Shown here one piece after another: positions 1-10,783 of a stretch of DNA of 64,000 nucleotides. This DNA comes from Inonotus obliquus. Taxonomy: Eukaryota > Basidiomycota > Agaricomycetes > Hymenochaetales > Hymenochaetaceae. Each line of letters begins with the position of its first letter. The stretch's first letter is position 1. A program made the translations under genes and the position numbers. The notes beneath the pieces were generated by a model. It was not told where the DNA came from. It made no database searches and was given only the letters and a program-made list of their open reading frames with translations. The stretch spans positions 248,001-312,000 of the forward strand of contig JAJHTX010000012.1 of assembly GCA_032164295.1 (NCBI GenBank). Direction: 5' to 3'.

Positions 1-1745
1 ATATTTAGATGCCAACGATTCAAGTATAGGAATGCTTTAGTCACTACAGCAACACATCTAATGAGAATGAAACGGAGCTCTTGCATGAATGAACATAGAC
101 CAGTCTACAGTAGCAAGTCGAAGAGACATGCTGATCGCACATTAGTATATTGAAAGTACCTGAAACCCTGAAGACCAGTAGTAGACCAATGTATTGACAA
201 ACAGACAAGATCAACTGCTTTCGGATCTTCCATGATTAGATCTGGTCCTTCGAGATCTACTGGACAGGAATTGTGGCAGTGCAAGACACGAGGAAAAATC
301 CAGTCCTGCCTTTACCAATGCAACCTATTACCGGGAGATGTGTTAGACCGAAGGCAACCGTATCGTGGCATGAGAGACCCTCAATGACAATGGTACCGAT
401 CTGACTTCGTGGCTCAGAGGTTTACTCTCCTGGATTGAGATCTGCACGATAATGCTATAACTTGCACGTTGGGCAGCGCAGATGTGTAAGTAGCACTGTA
501 GATATAGATAGAAATGTTACAGGCGTATTTCAGAGACATTGAATACTGTGTTGATACTGCAACCGAACGGATGATATGAAACGTTATTCGAAAGGTGCGC
601 GGACAACGATTCGCCCATTAGGTTGACCGAGTATACCGAATTTGAAAAACCTTGGTTTTACGGTTGCGAGTGCAAATGCGGTTAGAAGTAGTTCTATTGT
701 ACGAGAATATGATAAAAGGAGTTTCGTTGACTCAGCACAAAGCAAACTCATAAAACCTCCAACGAAAGCACTGATCACATCTGGCAGCAGCATGGGACAT
801 GAATGATGTAGCAACATCCACCATTCTCATTTTCCAGGCCGAAGACAATTGCCAAGAAATATAGATGTACTGCTACAGGAGGTGGCATGCACAATGAAAC
901 GGAATCCGTCACACTGAGAGCAGAACGGGCAGGAACTCTGGTATTTGACTAATTAAGTGATGACATAGAGTATAAGCGAAGGTAATGGTAGGAAGTGTGT
1001 CTAAGTTCAACTGCGATCGAACGAGAAATGGTTTATATACAGTTCTAGGAAAGGAAGTCTATGATCATGGCTGGCAAGTTCTGCACACTCAGAACGCAGC
1101 TGCCGGCAAACTTTTCGATGTTTTCATGTTTGGAAACTCTGGGCGCAAGAGGATAAGTCTCGTTCAAGATGGTTGGATTGATTTGAGAAAGCAAGAAGCT
1201 TTCGCTAAAGCAGGACAAGACTTATGTAATTTTGTGAAATTGCCAAATTTAGAAGCGAATCATTATGTAACGATTACATAACGTGTGGTCAAAAATTTGG
1301 GTCGCAATATGATACAAAGGTTGTTCATTATAAAGTTACTGAGCTCCCCCAAGAGGAATCATGCTCTTGGCGCAATTCAACCTGGTTTTGACTATGTCCG
1401 ACATGGAGGTCGATATGATAAATATCTCCTCATAATAAATATGATGCCAGTCAAGTTACATCAGATACACCAAGGATGAACCCATTGTATTCAAGTGAGG
1501 AAATCGCGATAATAGCGTTTATCGAGCAGTAGGTAGCCATTCGTACAAGGTCACTGTGGAAATGACACCGAGATGATGCGATATTGGATAGATATTAGTG
1601 AAAAAACAAATATATATGTAACAATCAAGAAGTGCACCTTTCTCTGATCAATCTCCGACTCTATATCAATATCAACTCGGCATTCAATTGCCTCAAGGCC
1701 GTGAGACTGCTTGAATAGAGAACATGTTCCAATGCAACAAGCAAT
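1..1745. other. No supported gene
   Basis: I see no recognisable gene in this AT-rich stretch. The longest open frame is on the plus strand at 985-1281, begins with ATG and would encode 98 residues. It resembles nothing I know, has no signal peptide or membrane segment, and could be chance or a gene relic. A minus-strand frame at 584-817 contains a hydrophobic run but lacks credible context. The region lies just 3' of the first DUF6534 gene. Confidence 0.4.
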
Positions 1746-3087
1746 TCAATGAAGAAGGGTGCACACCTTGGTCAAACTGGCTGCGGAGACGTCTGGTATT
1801 GATGTCGAGGCGAAAGAAGAACTTTCAAGTTGGAACATTCCTCCTTGTTCAGAATTGTCCGCAATCACATGAAGATTCGACCGTGCATTTAGCCTACTTA
1901 TGTATCAGTGTAAAGTTGAGCTGTAGGAAATACGCATGACAAACGCAGCAAGCATGCAATTAAAATACACTAGAATGGATAGGTATTAGTTATCACAACC
2001 AGGATGCTGATGATGGTGGACTCACATTTGGGAAGAGTCAGATCGGCAAGTAAGTAAGCAGAGGAATCAGGCACAGTAGTAACACAAATAAGTGCTACTA
2101 TCGCGCAAACAGCGGTTGCAAGGCCCGAGCTAATAATATACATCACAATCCGTCTGATCATTGAATCTGTTCTCTTGACCCCGGATTGAGCCCTCAGGAG
2201 TAACCAAATCACAATAACAGAAAGAGCCGTGTCAGAGAAAGCCGACATGCAATTGATAACCAACGCCAATTGGTAAACGTTAAGGAGATCAGTAATTTGG
2301 CGGAACTTGTAGATTGTTCCATAGTAGACCAGCTTTGAGACGAGTTGTGGCATCACAGAGATGCATGCAAGTGTCGTTACAATGTAACTCCTGTTGCTCA
2401 CTTCATTGCATTGAGCGCAGACCCTCAAAGAGCTGATGATCCCACTCACCATGCCAGGCGCGCTGAATATAGAGGCATTGTACCAGTATGGTCGTGAGAA
2501 TGGAAAGGAGGGCGAGGTGCACTGCAGAACTGTAATGCATGCGATTAAAGTGGAAACATCTTTCACAGAGAAAAGGACTTGCTCTGGTAATCGAAGCAAG
2601 ACAAGGGGGTTTCCGATTCCTCTCACGAACATCTTGTACGTTACTTCCATTATGATGACCTGCTGCGCTGTGTCAAGTATCCACGGCAATAGTACGTAGA
2701 TCTTAAGCCAGAGTTTATCGGTCTTCCAGTATTTCTAGATGGTGAAAATTTTCGTGAGCATCTTCCGAGTTGAATCATATTGTAGACTAGATAAGTACAC
2801 TACCTCGTAATATATGTATAGTTGCAGACAACCGATGCCCCATAAGCTGAAAACATGTTGAATGATGATGGACTTCTGTCAATGAAATAGCGTGGCATAC
2901 ACTGAAGTAATACTAGGATATATATCTGTAGTTAGCGAAAGGTATGCAATGGAACTGACGAAGCACTCACAAAGTGGTAAGGAAAAGGCAGCCAAACTAG
3001 GATTTTAGTCAGTGCGCATACGGAAGTTCGGGTTACTGTAAATCGTACTATTTTGTCTAGCTGCGATGCTGGAATGAGACTTGCCAT
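1746..3087 (-). CDS. DUF6534-family multi-pass membrane protein (copy 1)
   Basis: This is a complete gene with several short introns. The first exon reads MASLIPASQLDKI and is spliced to FGCLFLTT, then WGIGCLQLYIYYE and KYWKTDKLWLKIYVLLP, the N-terminal pattern of the Agaricomycete DUF6534 membrane proteins. The middle exon (about 1970-2689) encodes several hydrophobic helices and the hallmark segment KRTDSMIRRIVMYIISSGL. A tiny exon encoding LYFNCMLAA near 1950-1975 joins the last exon, LNARSNLHVIADN, which ends at the TGA at 1746-1748. Function is unknown. The family is predicted to have about seven helices and is usually present in many copies. A paralogue follows upstream on the same strand. 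There is no sign of disruption. Confidence 0.8.
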
Positions 3088-4239
3088 GGTAAACTAATAA
3101 TAGTGGGCCGGGGACCCGGGAGATATACCAGCGATACTACTAGAAAGGAGAGAAAGGGTGTGTTGAGATCGAGGATGACCTATGCGTTGTCCTAAATACT
3201 AGCCAGACTGATAACGCTACTTGGAGGGAACACATAAGAGTAGCTGAAACCCACAGAATGTCAGAGACCATCAGAATCTGTTGAACAGGTATCAGAGAAG
3301 TCCGTAGGGCCTCTTTCGACCCTCCACCGTGCGGTTCCGACTGATCTTAAGATGGCGATGGAGTCTAGCTTGAAGCGCCGGTATGTTTGCGGCCCCTTCT
3401 GGTACCTCAGTTTACTCTGGAGTGCGCATATTCGGATCCTAGAATGATTTTGATTGCGTATCTTGATGTTCCATCGTGTTTGAATGATTTGGAACTGAAG
3501 CAGATATGAATCAAATCATGATGACAGTAAGAGCACACATTGGATGCAGAGCTTCTGGGTGGTCGCGTTGGCCATGTACTCTTTCATAATTCCCGCGAGA
3601 TGCCTGGATGAATGGAAGCCAGTGGCGTGATTTGGGGTGCAGAGAAAGGAGTTCAGAACAACCAGCTCGGCGAGGTCGCGGTTCCGCATCTACCAGGGCT
3701 TGCCAGGGCCCACGATATACTGTGATTGCCGATCGGCACGTCGTATCGAAGTTTCCGTTCTATCCGCTCTTCCGCTCTTCCGCTCTTCTTTGAAACGAGA
3801 AGTCTCTCCTCCCACCTCCATATCCGCAACTTGCCTGTCTGACAACACAGACATCGACCTGTATGAGCTCGATGTGTGCTGCATGACGTTTCCTGAAATG
3901 ATAGAATTCAGTGTTTACTCGGTCATCAACTTCACAAAGAAGCGGTATCTAGGACAGCTTAGATATGATTCCGACTGGTCATTACCGTTGCTTTGCTCAT
4001 GTTGCGTAAACCCCCTTCAAATATCACGCCAGTACATTTCTATATCCTAAAGTCAGAATGGCAGGACTACACAAATACAATACGAATACAGAAGCACCCA
4101 GCATGCAGACAAGCACCAAGGTGGACACTGAGCAATCAGACAGCCGAAGAATTAGCTCTTGTTTGATATTCTTCTGGAACTTCAACGACTATCTCGGGTT
4201 TCTGGAAAGTAAATAGTGACGTTAGTGCCCCTCAGAAAC
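3088..4239. other. Intergenic spacer between DUF6534 copies
   Basis: About 1.15 kb lies between the start of copy 1 and the end of copy 2. A plus-strand frame at 3637-4050 is open but shows no domain, splice pattern or sensible composition, and I treat it as chance. Near 3765-3790 there is a short tandem run of the unit CTCTTCCG. Confidence 0.4.
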
Positions 4240-5694
4240 TCAGATGAGTCGAGGACGAACGTCATCCTGATACATCTTAGAGGCGGTAGTAATATCTACT
4301 CGACACTCAATAGCTCTCGGACTTGGAGACTGAACCGCATCATAAGCTTTCAACCGAGCAGAGACATTAAGATAGCCGCATACCTTTTGGGAGGTCTCCG
4401 GGGAGCTTTCAGAAACTTTGATGGAGTTTGTGGGAATGTTTTCGAAACGAATGCTCACACCGTCAGCGCCATAGGCAAGAGCATCACGGAGATTCGAACG
4501 AGCATTCAGGCTGGCTTTGTATGTCAGCGTAGGAAGTAAATTAGAGGGTAAGTCCTACGAACGAAGCGAGCATGCAATTGAAGTACACTGAAGGAAAGAT
4601 GTTAGCACTGAACTCGGGCATACAGGGAAAACGCACATTTCGGGAAAATCAGAGCAACGAGTAGATATATGAAAGAGTTGGGTATCGCGTTGGCACCTAT
4701 CAGTCCAACAGTCGTCCAGACCGCAATCACAAGCCCAGATCCAATAGTATAAGCGACCAGGCGATTAACTATCGAATCTGTTCTACCCGATCCAGATCGT
4801 GCCTTCCATAACAAGCATATAATCGAGACAGCAATGAGCAAATCCGTAAACGTGATGATAACGTTCAGAATGAGCTCCGTATGAAGAACCTCGATGAACT
4901 GGTTCAATGTGTGGAAATGAAAGATCTGTCCATAGTAAGTTATTGTGATCACGAATTGCGCTAGAACTGCAGTGCCCAGTACTGCTGCTAGAATCCGATT
5001 CCTATCGCTTACTTCGATAGATTAAGTCCAGTTGAGCATAAAATGAGTTTATATCGTACTTACAATACCAAGCACGCCGGACGAAGATGAACTGGATCAT
5101 AGCGTCAATGATGGCTGCAAGGAGTGCAGTACTAACCCCCGTCCTGTATCAAACTCGTGGATATAGGCGACATCTAGAGTAGGATATGTGCCTACTTTGA
5201 TACTAGGAACAAGAACCTTTGGTCCGCGATTCCTCTAACGAAGTTCAAGTATGTGAAGTGAACTAGGAGTGTCTGGTGCGCTGTGTCCAATAGCCATATC
5301 ACAGTTATATATGACTTGAGCCAGGGCTGATCGGTCTTCCAGTATTTCTAATTGGATGCCACTGGGTGAGTATCAGATGAATAATATAATGGAACGTGAC
5401 CTATCCCTTACCTCGTAGTAGAAGTACAACTGAAGGCTCCCAGCCCCCCACAAACTAGAAAGATGATAAGAACGGACTGGTCCGTACATAACTGCAATAG
5501 ATGCCCACATAGATGAAAATCTGAAATGTATCGAGTCAATTACAAGAACTTGTCGTAAATGTTACATTCGTGAACTTACACCACTGCAAGAAATAGGCAG
5601 CCAAACTGAGGCAGTGGTCAGTCGGGTAGAAACTGAGTAATATTAGGCTCACCGTGCTATCTACCATTGATACGGACAGGGGTAACGAGGCCAT
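4240..5694 (-). CDS. DUF6534-family multi-pass membrane protein (copy 2)
   Basis: This paralogue of the 1746-3087 gene has the same orientation and exon design. It starts MASLPLSVSMVDST, followed by a GTGAGC donor. A large exon at about 4630-4952 carries hydrophobic helices and the signature GRTDSIVNRLVAYTIGSGL. A micro-exon encodes LYFNCMLAS (about 4567-4591), preceded by a CCTTCAG acceptor. The last exon begins LNARSNLRDALAYGADGVSI and ends in RPRLI before the stop at 4240. The tails after LNARSNL differ completely from copy 1, so the membrane core is conserved while the cytosolic tail diverged. Function is unknown. Exons between 5000 and 5660 are supported only by splice signals and family expectation. 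Confidence 0.75.
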
Positions 5695-6344
5695 GTCGAA
5701 GTAAGACACTCAACGTCAAGCACCAGGATATAGCAGATGAGAGGTTTAGGGAGTAAACTGCGGCTGCAAGATGGTTTAAAGACCCCTTTCTACGCGCCCA
5801 TATTCATGAACGGACATCAGATAGACGCCTTAACAGAGACATCAGTTAGACACGCTTGATAGGTACTGTGATGAACCAATCCCCATCCCGGTCAGCCCTT
5901 GTTGTATGTGTAGCCGTTTTGATGGTCATTGCATCTCTTGGAAGGATGAGATACAATCCAAGGACGTGGCTTGGGGAAACAACGCCCCGCATGACCCCGC
6001 AAAGGTGTTTGAAGTACAGAACGCGTGGGAAAGTTGTATTCCAAGTGCTTTGGCCCAACCGTCCCTCTCTATTGTACTATTGTACCAAGAGTACCAAGAA
6101 GCACTCTCGGATAACTCATGATGTGGCGTATCAGGACCTTTCCACGGATCACTGGCGATGTGCATAGCCCCCCCCTGGAAGACACTCAGTTTCGGTTTTC
6201 TTTGACAACCCGATGTACAAGCAATACCAACTTCGTGGTAATGTAGCCTGGCTATTTTGCAGAACCTTGAATCATCAAACGCACCAGTGCACAGGCAATC
6301 TACTGAGTTCTTCATTTCTGTTCCCCCTGCACAATAGCCGAAAC
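5695..6344. other. Intergenic, no supported gene
   Basis: Long frames run on both strands (5856-6167 plus, 5926-6315 minus). They overlap each other and neither shows a domain or splice signals. The minus-strand frame is rather cysteine-rich but lacks a signal peptide. I do not call a gene. Confidence 0.4.
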
Positions 6345-7052
6345 TTAAACCATCTGAGCTTCGATCATTTCATGCTGCAAGCGAGCCGCAAAATTATCAA
6401 AGAGAATGACCGAGAATCTCGCGTCGCGGTCAAGTCTTTCCCGAAGACTCACACGGACAGAACCATCAATGCTACTACCAGGGAGAGGATGGTATGACTG
6501 ACGAGGCCAGCAGGCAGTTGAAGTACACTGTGGTGGAGTTGGTGTTGGAAGTTGACGTGTTTGGTTGGTGATCGACGGACGCAATGCCGGTCAGCCCGTG
6601 TGATATTACCTTTTTAGTACAGTATATAAGTTCATTTCCGTAGTCCGTGCCACCTCCGTCTCTTGCCCGCGACTGAGTTGAGCCCTTCCGCAGTTGCACA
6701 CACACACTATTCTCATTCCCCCTATCTTTCCGTATCATTCTCAACAGATACCGTACATAAAATATAGAGTCTCTTACCCGTGACTGAGCAACGGTTAGGC
6801 TACCAGTTTCCATGAAAACTGAGATTACTTACGGTTCGGAATAATGATGCCAGACAGCAGATAAAAATCACTCACACTGTAGAAAACATACGAGAGTATT
6901 CGATGATAGAAGAGGGGTTGATTTTAATGTTACTTACACGACAGTGAGGAACATACATTATGCGATTCAGTTAGATTGAATTATCAAAGCACACAAGTAG
7001 ATACGGTACTCACCGTACTATCTAGAGCTAGAATAGCGTGGACTGTGGTCAT
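6345..7052 (-). pseudogene. Decayed third DUF6534 copy, core deleted
   Basis: Both ends of a DUF6534 gene survive here but the middle does not. At 7052 a first exon reads MTTVHAILALDST followed by a GTGAGT donor, matching the first exon of copy 2 (VSMVDST). Near 6505-6535 the family micro-exon reappears as VYFNCLLAS, and a final exon reading SLRERLDRDARFSV runs to a stop at 6345. Only about 700 bp separates the ends, against about 1.35-1.45 kb in the intact neighbours. The exons carrying most of the helices and the TDS..NR signature are absent. I infer an internally deleted pseudogene. A heavily rearranged short gene is possible but less likely. Confidence 0.6.
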
Positions 7053-8111
7053 GGGGACTCGAAGTCAGGGTTTTCAGCTCAGGAATTGATAAGTGTAAGT
7101 GTTGGTGGTCAAAGGTTCTGCGAACGAGTGGGCAAGGAAATGACGCCCGGGGGAGGGGAGAAGGGTTCTTCTTCTTCGTACTCTGTCGAGGATCCAGTTG
7201 TGTGTCGCTTGGTGACTAGTCACAGCACGATCCTGATGCCATGCCTGAGACGAAAAGAAAGTTTTCGCTCCACTGCCATGAATAACTGTGGCATAAATAG
7301 TACCGCAGCCAGCTTCGCGGATTGTCATGATGCCCGGAACGAAGGGTGCAATGCTAGTCGAATGGAAAGCTGACTGCTTTCGAAGAAGTCAAATATGCAG
7401 GGCAATCAAGTTCCGAGCAGTTTCACGCGCGCCTGCCTCAACTACTGCACATGGAACGGCTGTGGAGCACGGCGGCAGGAATAATTAGTCGGATAACGGG
7501 AGAGATAATTTAAACAGTCGACTCACGAGTAGCTCCATTCTGAAGAAAAGGCTCAAACGGCCACTCAAAGGATACGATTCGTGATCTTTCCATTCCATAG
7601 TTCTTCTCTTTGGGGTCTGAATCAAATATGAGCCGGTTTAAATAGCAAGTGTCCGTGAAATTTCAACTGACACTCAGACAACGCAAAAAGAGAAACTGAG
7701 ATTCCAGATAATACTACACCTTGCGAGTAATCTGACGAGGCATGATGATCGATCGGGACAAATGGTGTCTAACTCTGAGTCTGATGTGCGACGCTATAAA
7801 TAATGAGCTCAGATCCCAGTTCACGTTTCAGCCCAGCCATTCCAGCAGTGACTGAATATTCATACTCAGCTTGATGGTCCACCCGGATCGAGTCCTTCAC
7901 CACAAATAGATTGATCGAGTCCATAGCCATAATAAGTTTACATATACATATATCGTACAATCGCGAACCTGGGAGTATGTAATATTATCTCACGTTATAA
8001 TTTGACAACAGACTCTGCGCGAAACACAAGAATTGCATCAGTATAACTTCAACAGATTTTCGCGGCGGAGCACCTACGCGGACGTCAAAACACTGCCCGT
8101 TCCCACGCACA
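7053..8111. other. Intergenic, no supported gene
   Basis: About 1.06 kb separates the decayed DUF6534 copy from the P450 stop codon. Frames at 7038-7373 (plus) and 7769-7960 (minus) have no domain or splice support. Nothing else was recognised. Confidence 0.4.
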
Positions 8112-10393
8112 TTACCATGCCCAACTACCTAACTTGCTATGTGCGGTGTCGTATTCGCTCCTGATTGTCTGAGCCACTTTTTCGCTACGTGGGATGAAGC
8201 GGCAATTAAAGCTGACGGGTTTTGAATTGAACCCATCTGTGTAGTTCATTGAGTCGGGAATAATCCCATTTCCTTTCTCATCAAGGGCAGGAAGGATGTT
8301 AAAAGCCCAGAGTAGACGAGATACGTTGATGAATAGTGAATTGCGAGCGAGATGCATGCCTGGGCAGATGCGTCGACCAAATCCTGTTTATCATGTCATC
8401 AAGCCGTCGCAATTCCGCAACTCGGGGCATGCGTACCGAAAGGAAGCTCAAAATTGGCGATGCGGGGGTCCTTCGCGTTAATAAAGCGCTCGGGTATGAA
8501 TTTCTCTGGGTCTGGGAACATTGTCGGATCATTCATAATTCCCCTGGTAGATGAAAGTCAGCAGCAAATCTCAGAGGGGAAAGTATAATTACCGTACGCG
8601 AGATTCGCGAAAACGGTGGACCCTTTTGGAATCAACATATCGTTATATATGTCGTCAGCAGTGCTCGCATGGGGTGTGCCGCCAAGCACTGCGATTGGTC
8701 GCCAGCGTAGCGTCTCATTCACTACTGCGACGACATATGGCAAAGTGTCGTGGTCCTCGTAGTCGGGCATACGGTCAGCACTTAGTACGGAGTCGATCTC
8801 GGCTTGAGCCTTCTTCATCACTTCAGGAAAGTGTAACATGGCAACTTATGAAGAGAAGTGAGCCATAAGCCTAAGTGGAACCAGATGTCACGCACGAACG
8901 AAGCTCATAATGGTACCGGCAGTCTGAGATTGATGTCAGAGTTCGCGGCATTCTAATTGTGTATGCTGCAAAATGTACATACTGTTTCAATGCCCGCTCC
9001 GAACGGTGTAGACATAGAATATGCTAAGAAAGTATCATTCATGCCTATTTTCTGCTGGCTCTGCAGTGCCTCTACTGTGAGACAATCTGGGACAGTTCCT
9101 TCTGTCATACGTTGCTTAACATCCGCAACAAGGTGATTGAGAAGCTTTATATCGCGCTCCTTCTGCATCTCTGGTTCACGGCGAAACCATTGAAGGCATT
9201 TCTAATGTAATATTCTTTAATCGACTAACGGTTGAAGCGGAAATCTGGCTTACGGGCAAATTAAGCAGCCAGGGCCAAGACTCGACGATGTACTTTCCCG
9301 GGATGCTAAATCGGCACGATCAATAAAGTAAAGGAGAGGACAAGTCGATGCTGACTTTACACTGTTTCCGAGTATGGACTCTGGCTCAGTCATCTATGAA
9401 AGGGGACGACTATGCAGCCATACCTTGTAAGATCTGCGAGACGAGTGTCAGTGGGCTAAACCGTCATGAAAGCCGATTGCTACGCACAGTCCATTGAAGC
9501 CGCATTTTCTGCGACGATCCATTCGTCTATACTTTCGACGCGTCTCCCATACGTCACCGATGTGACGACGGACGCAGCATATCTTCTCCCATAAGATGAG
9601 TTACACCTTGAGAGGATTTTACATACCTCTGAATATGCCTCTCGTAATCCTTCGGATTCTCGACTATCTGTTGCATGGTTATTTTCGACTCGAGATCCTG
9701 GATTGTTCTATATTTCTGCGCTTGCTTCAGATGAAATCCGACATGAAGAATCTACAGGCGGGAATAAATACGATGGTGTAGACGCATAAAGAAGAGATCG
9801 TTTCCCTACCTTTCGCCATTTCCTCCACTCTTCGTTGTTTGGAAGCATCAGGCCTCGCATATTGTCGGATAGGATTTCCCCCCTGAGATAGAATGTAATT
9901 GTTTAGAAGATATCACCAGTGAAAACACTCACGACATGACGAAACGCGGTCTACTCGAGTACTTGTCAGAACGCTTTTCTAATAGATCCCACGCCGCTTG
10001 CGCAGTTCCGAGCACTGATCGAGGTCATGAGAGACGATGGCGCACAATGGACGCGTCTCTCCTAACTCACCGATTATGGGCGTGGTGCCAAAGAAGAGGG
10101 AAACGACCGGACCTAACATAGTGGATATTTGAATGGCGTGAGATAAGAATGCAGTCGATATAGGAAGTACCATAGGTTTTGTTGAGCTGTTCAAATTTGC
10201 GCCATGGCTTTCTGGCCGGCATTTGGTGACGGTTGCCAATCAAGGGCAGTCCAAACGGGCCTGGTGGCATTTTCCGGCGCAGCGAATAACTCTTCAGAAC
10301 ATATGTACCGACGAAGGCGATAAGACAGCACAGAGATAGGATGCTAATTTCATTGTCGAGTATCCAAGGCCGCGGAAGGTCGCTCGGAGCCAT
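8112..10393 (-). CDS. Cytochrome P450 monooxygenase, intron-rich
   Basis: A complete fungal class II microsomal P450 of about 510 residues in roughly a dozen exons. The ATG at 10393 gives MAPSDLPRPW followed by a membrane anchor (ISILSLCCLIAFVGTYVL) and the proline hinge PPGPFGLPLIGN. Exons then encode AAWDLLEKRSDKYSSRP and MLPNNEEWRKW (C-helix region), then YAASVVTSVTYGRR. The I-helix region is FGAGIETV (about 9000). The K-helix ExxR lies in NETLRWRPIA. The heme loop FGFGRRICPG is formed by splicing across an intron near 8380-8440, with the thiolate Cys intact. The protein ends in LGSWAW at 8112. It resembles the basidiomycete P450s often labelled O-methylsterigmatocystin-oxidoreductase-like. 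The substrate cannot be inferred. It is divergently arranged with the ATPase gene at 10784. Confidence 0.88.
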
Positions 10394-10783
10394 GCGGGCG
10401 ACAAAGAGAAAGTTAGGGTGCGTCACTACCTGGTAGAACTGGAGCTATTTATCTCGAAGCAGTAACGGTTCAACTTTTCAAGCGCAGCCATAGGATAGTT
10501 ATGGACCAGTGCCCGTGATCAGTTAGATGTCTTCGCCAATTCTCTAAGAAGTCAAGCGCAGGAACATTTCTTTGATCATCTGTTCCCGCCAATCAGCGAA
10601 GTTGAATAAGTGGGGCGTTATGAGAGTGCTGGTGCATGATAATGATTTGGGACTTCGTTGTTGGACTGGACATGGGAAACTATTAGTCAGCATTGATCTA
10701 GCATCACGTGCACGAGACGCGTCCAACGCGATGCCACCCAGTGCCGCGTCAGCTCAAACAACAGTTCTCAGCAGTGAATATCC
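10394..10783. promoter_or_regulatory. Divergent promoter region, P450 / DUF3684 gene
   Basis: This 390-bp gap lies between the P450 start codon (minus) and the HSP90-like ATPase start codon (plus), so both upstream regions share it. I see no clear TATA box or regulator motif. The arrangement alone is the support. Confidence 0.4.

Noticed and set aside
5926..6315. Cysteine-containing minus-strand frame as a small secreted protein
   Set aside because: No signal peptide, no intron signals, and it overlaps an equally long plus-strand frame.
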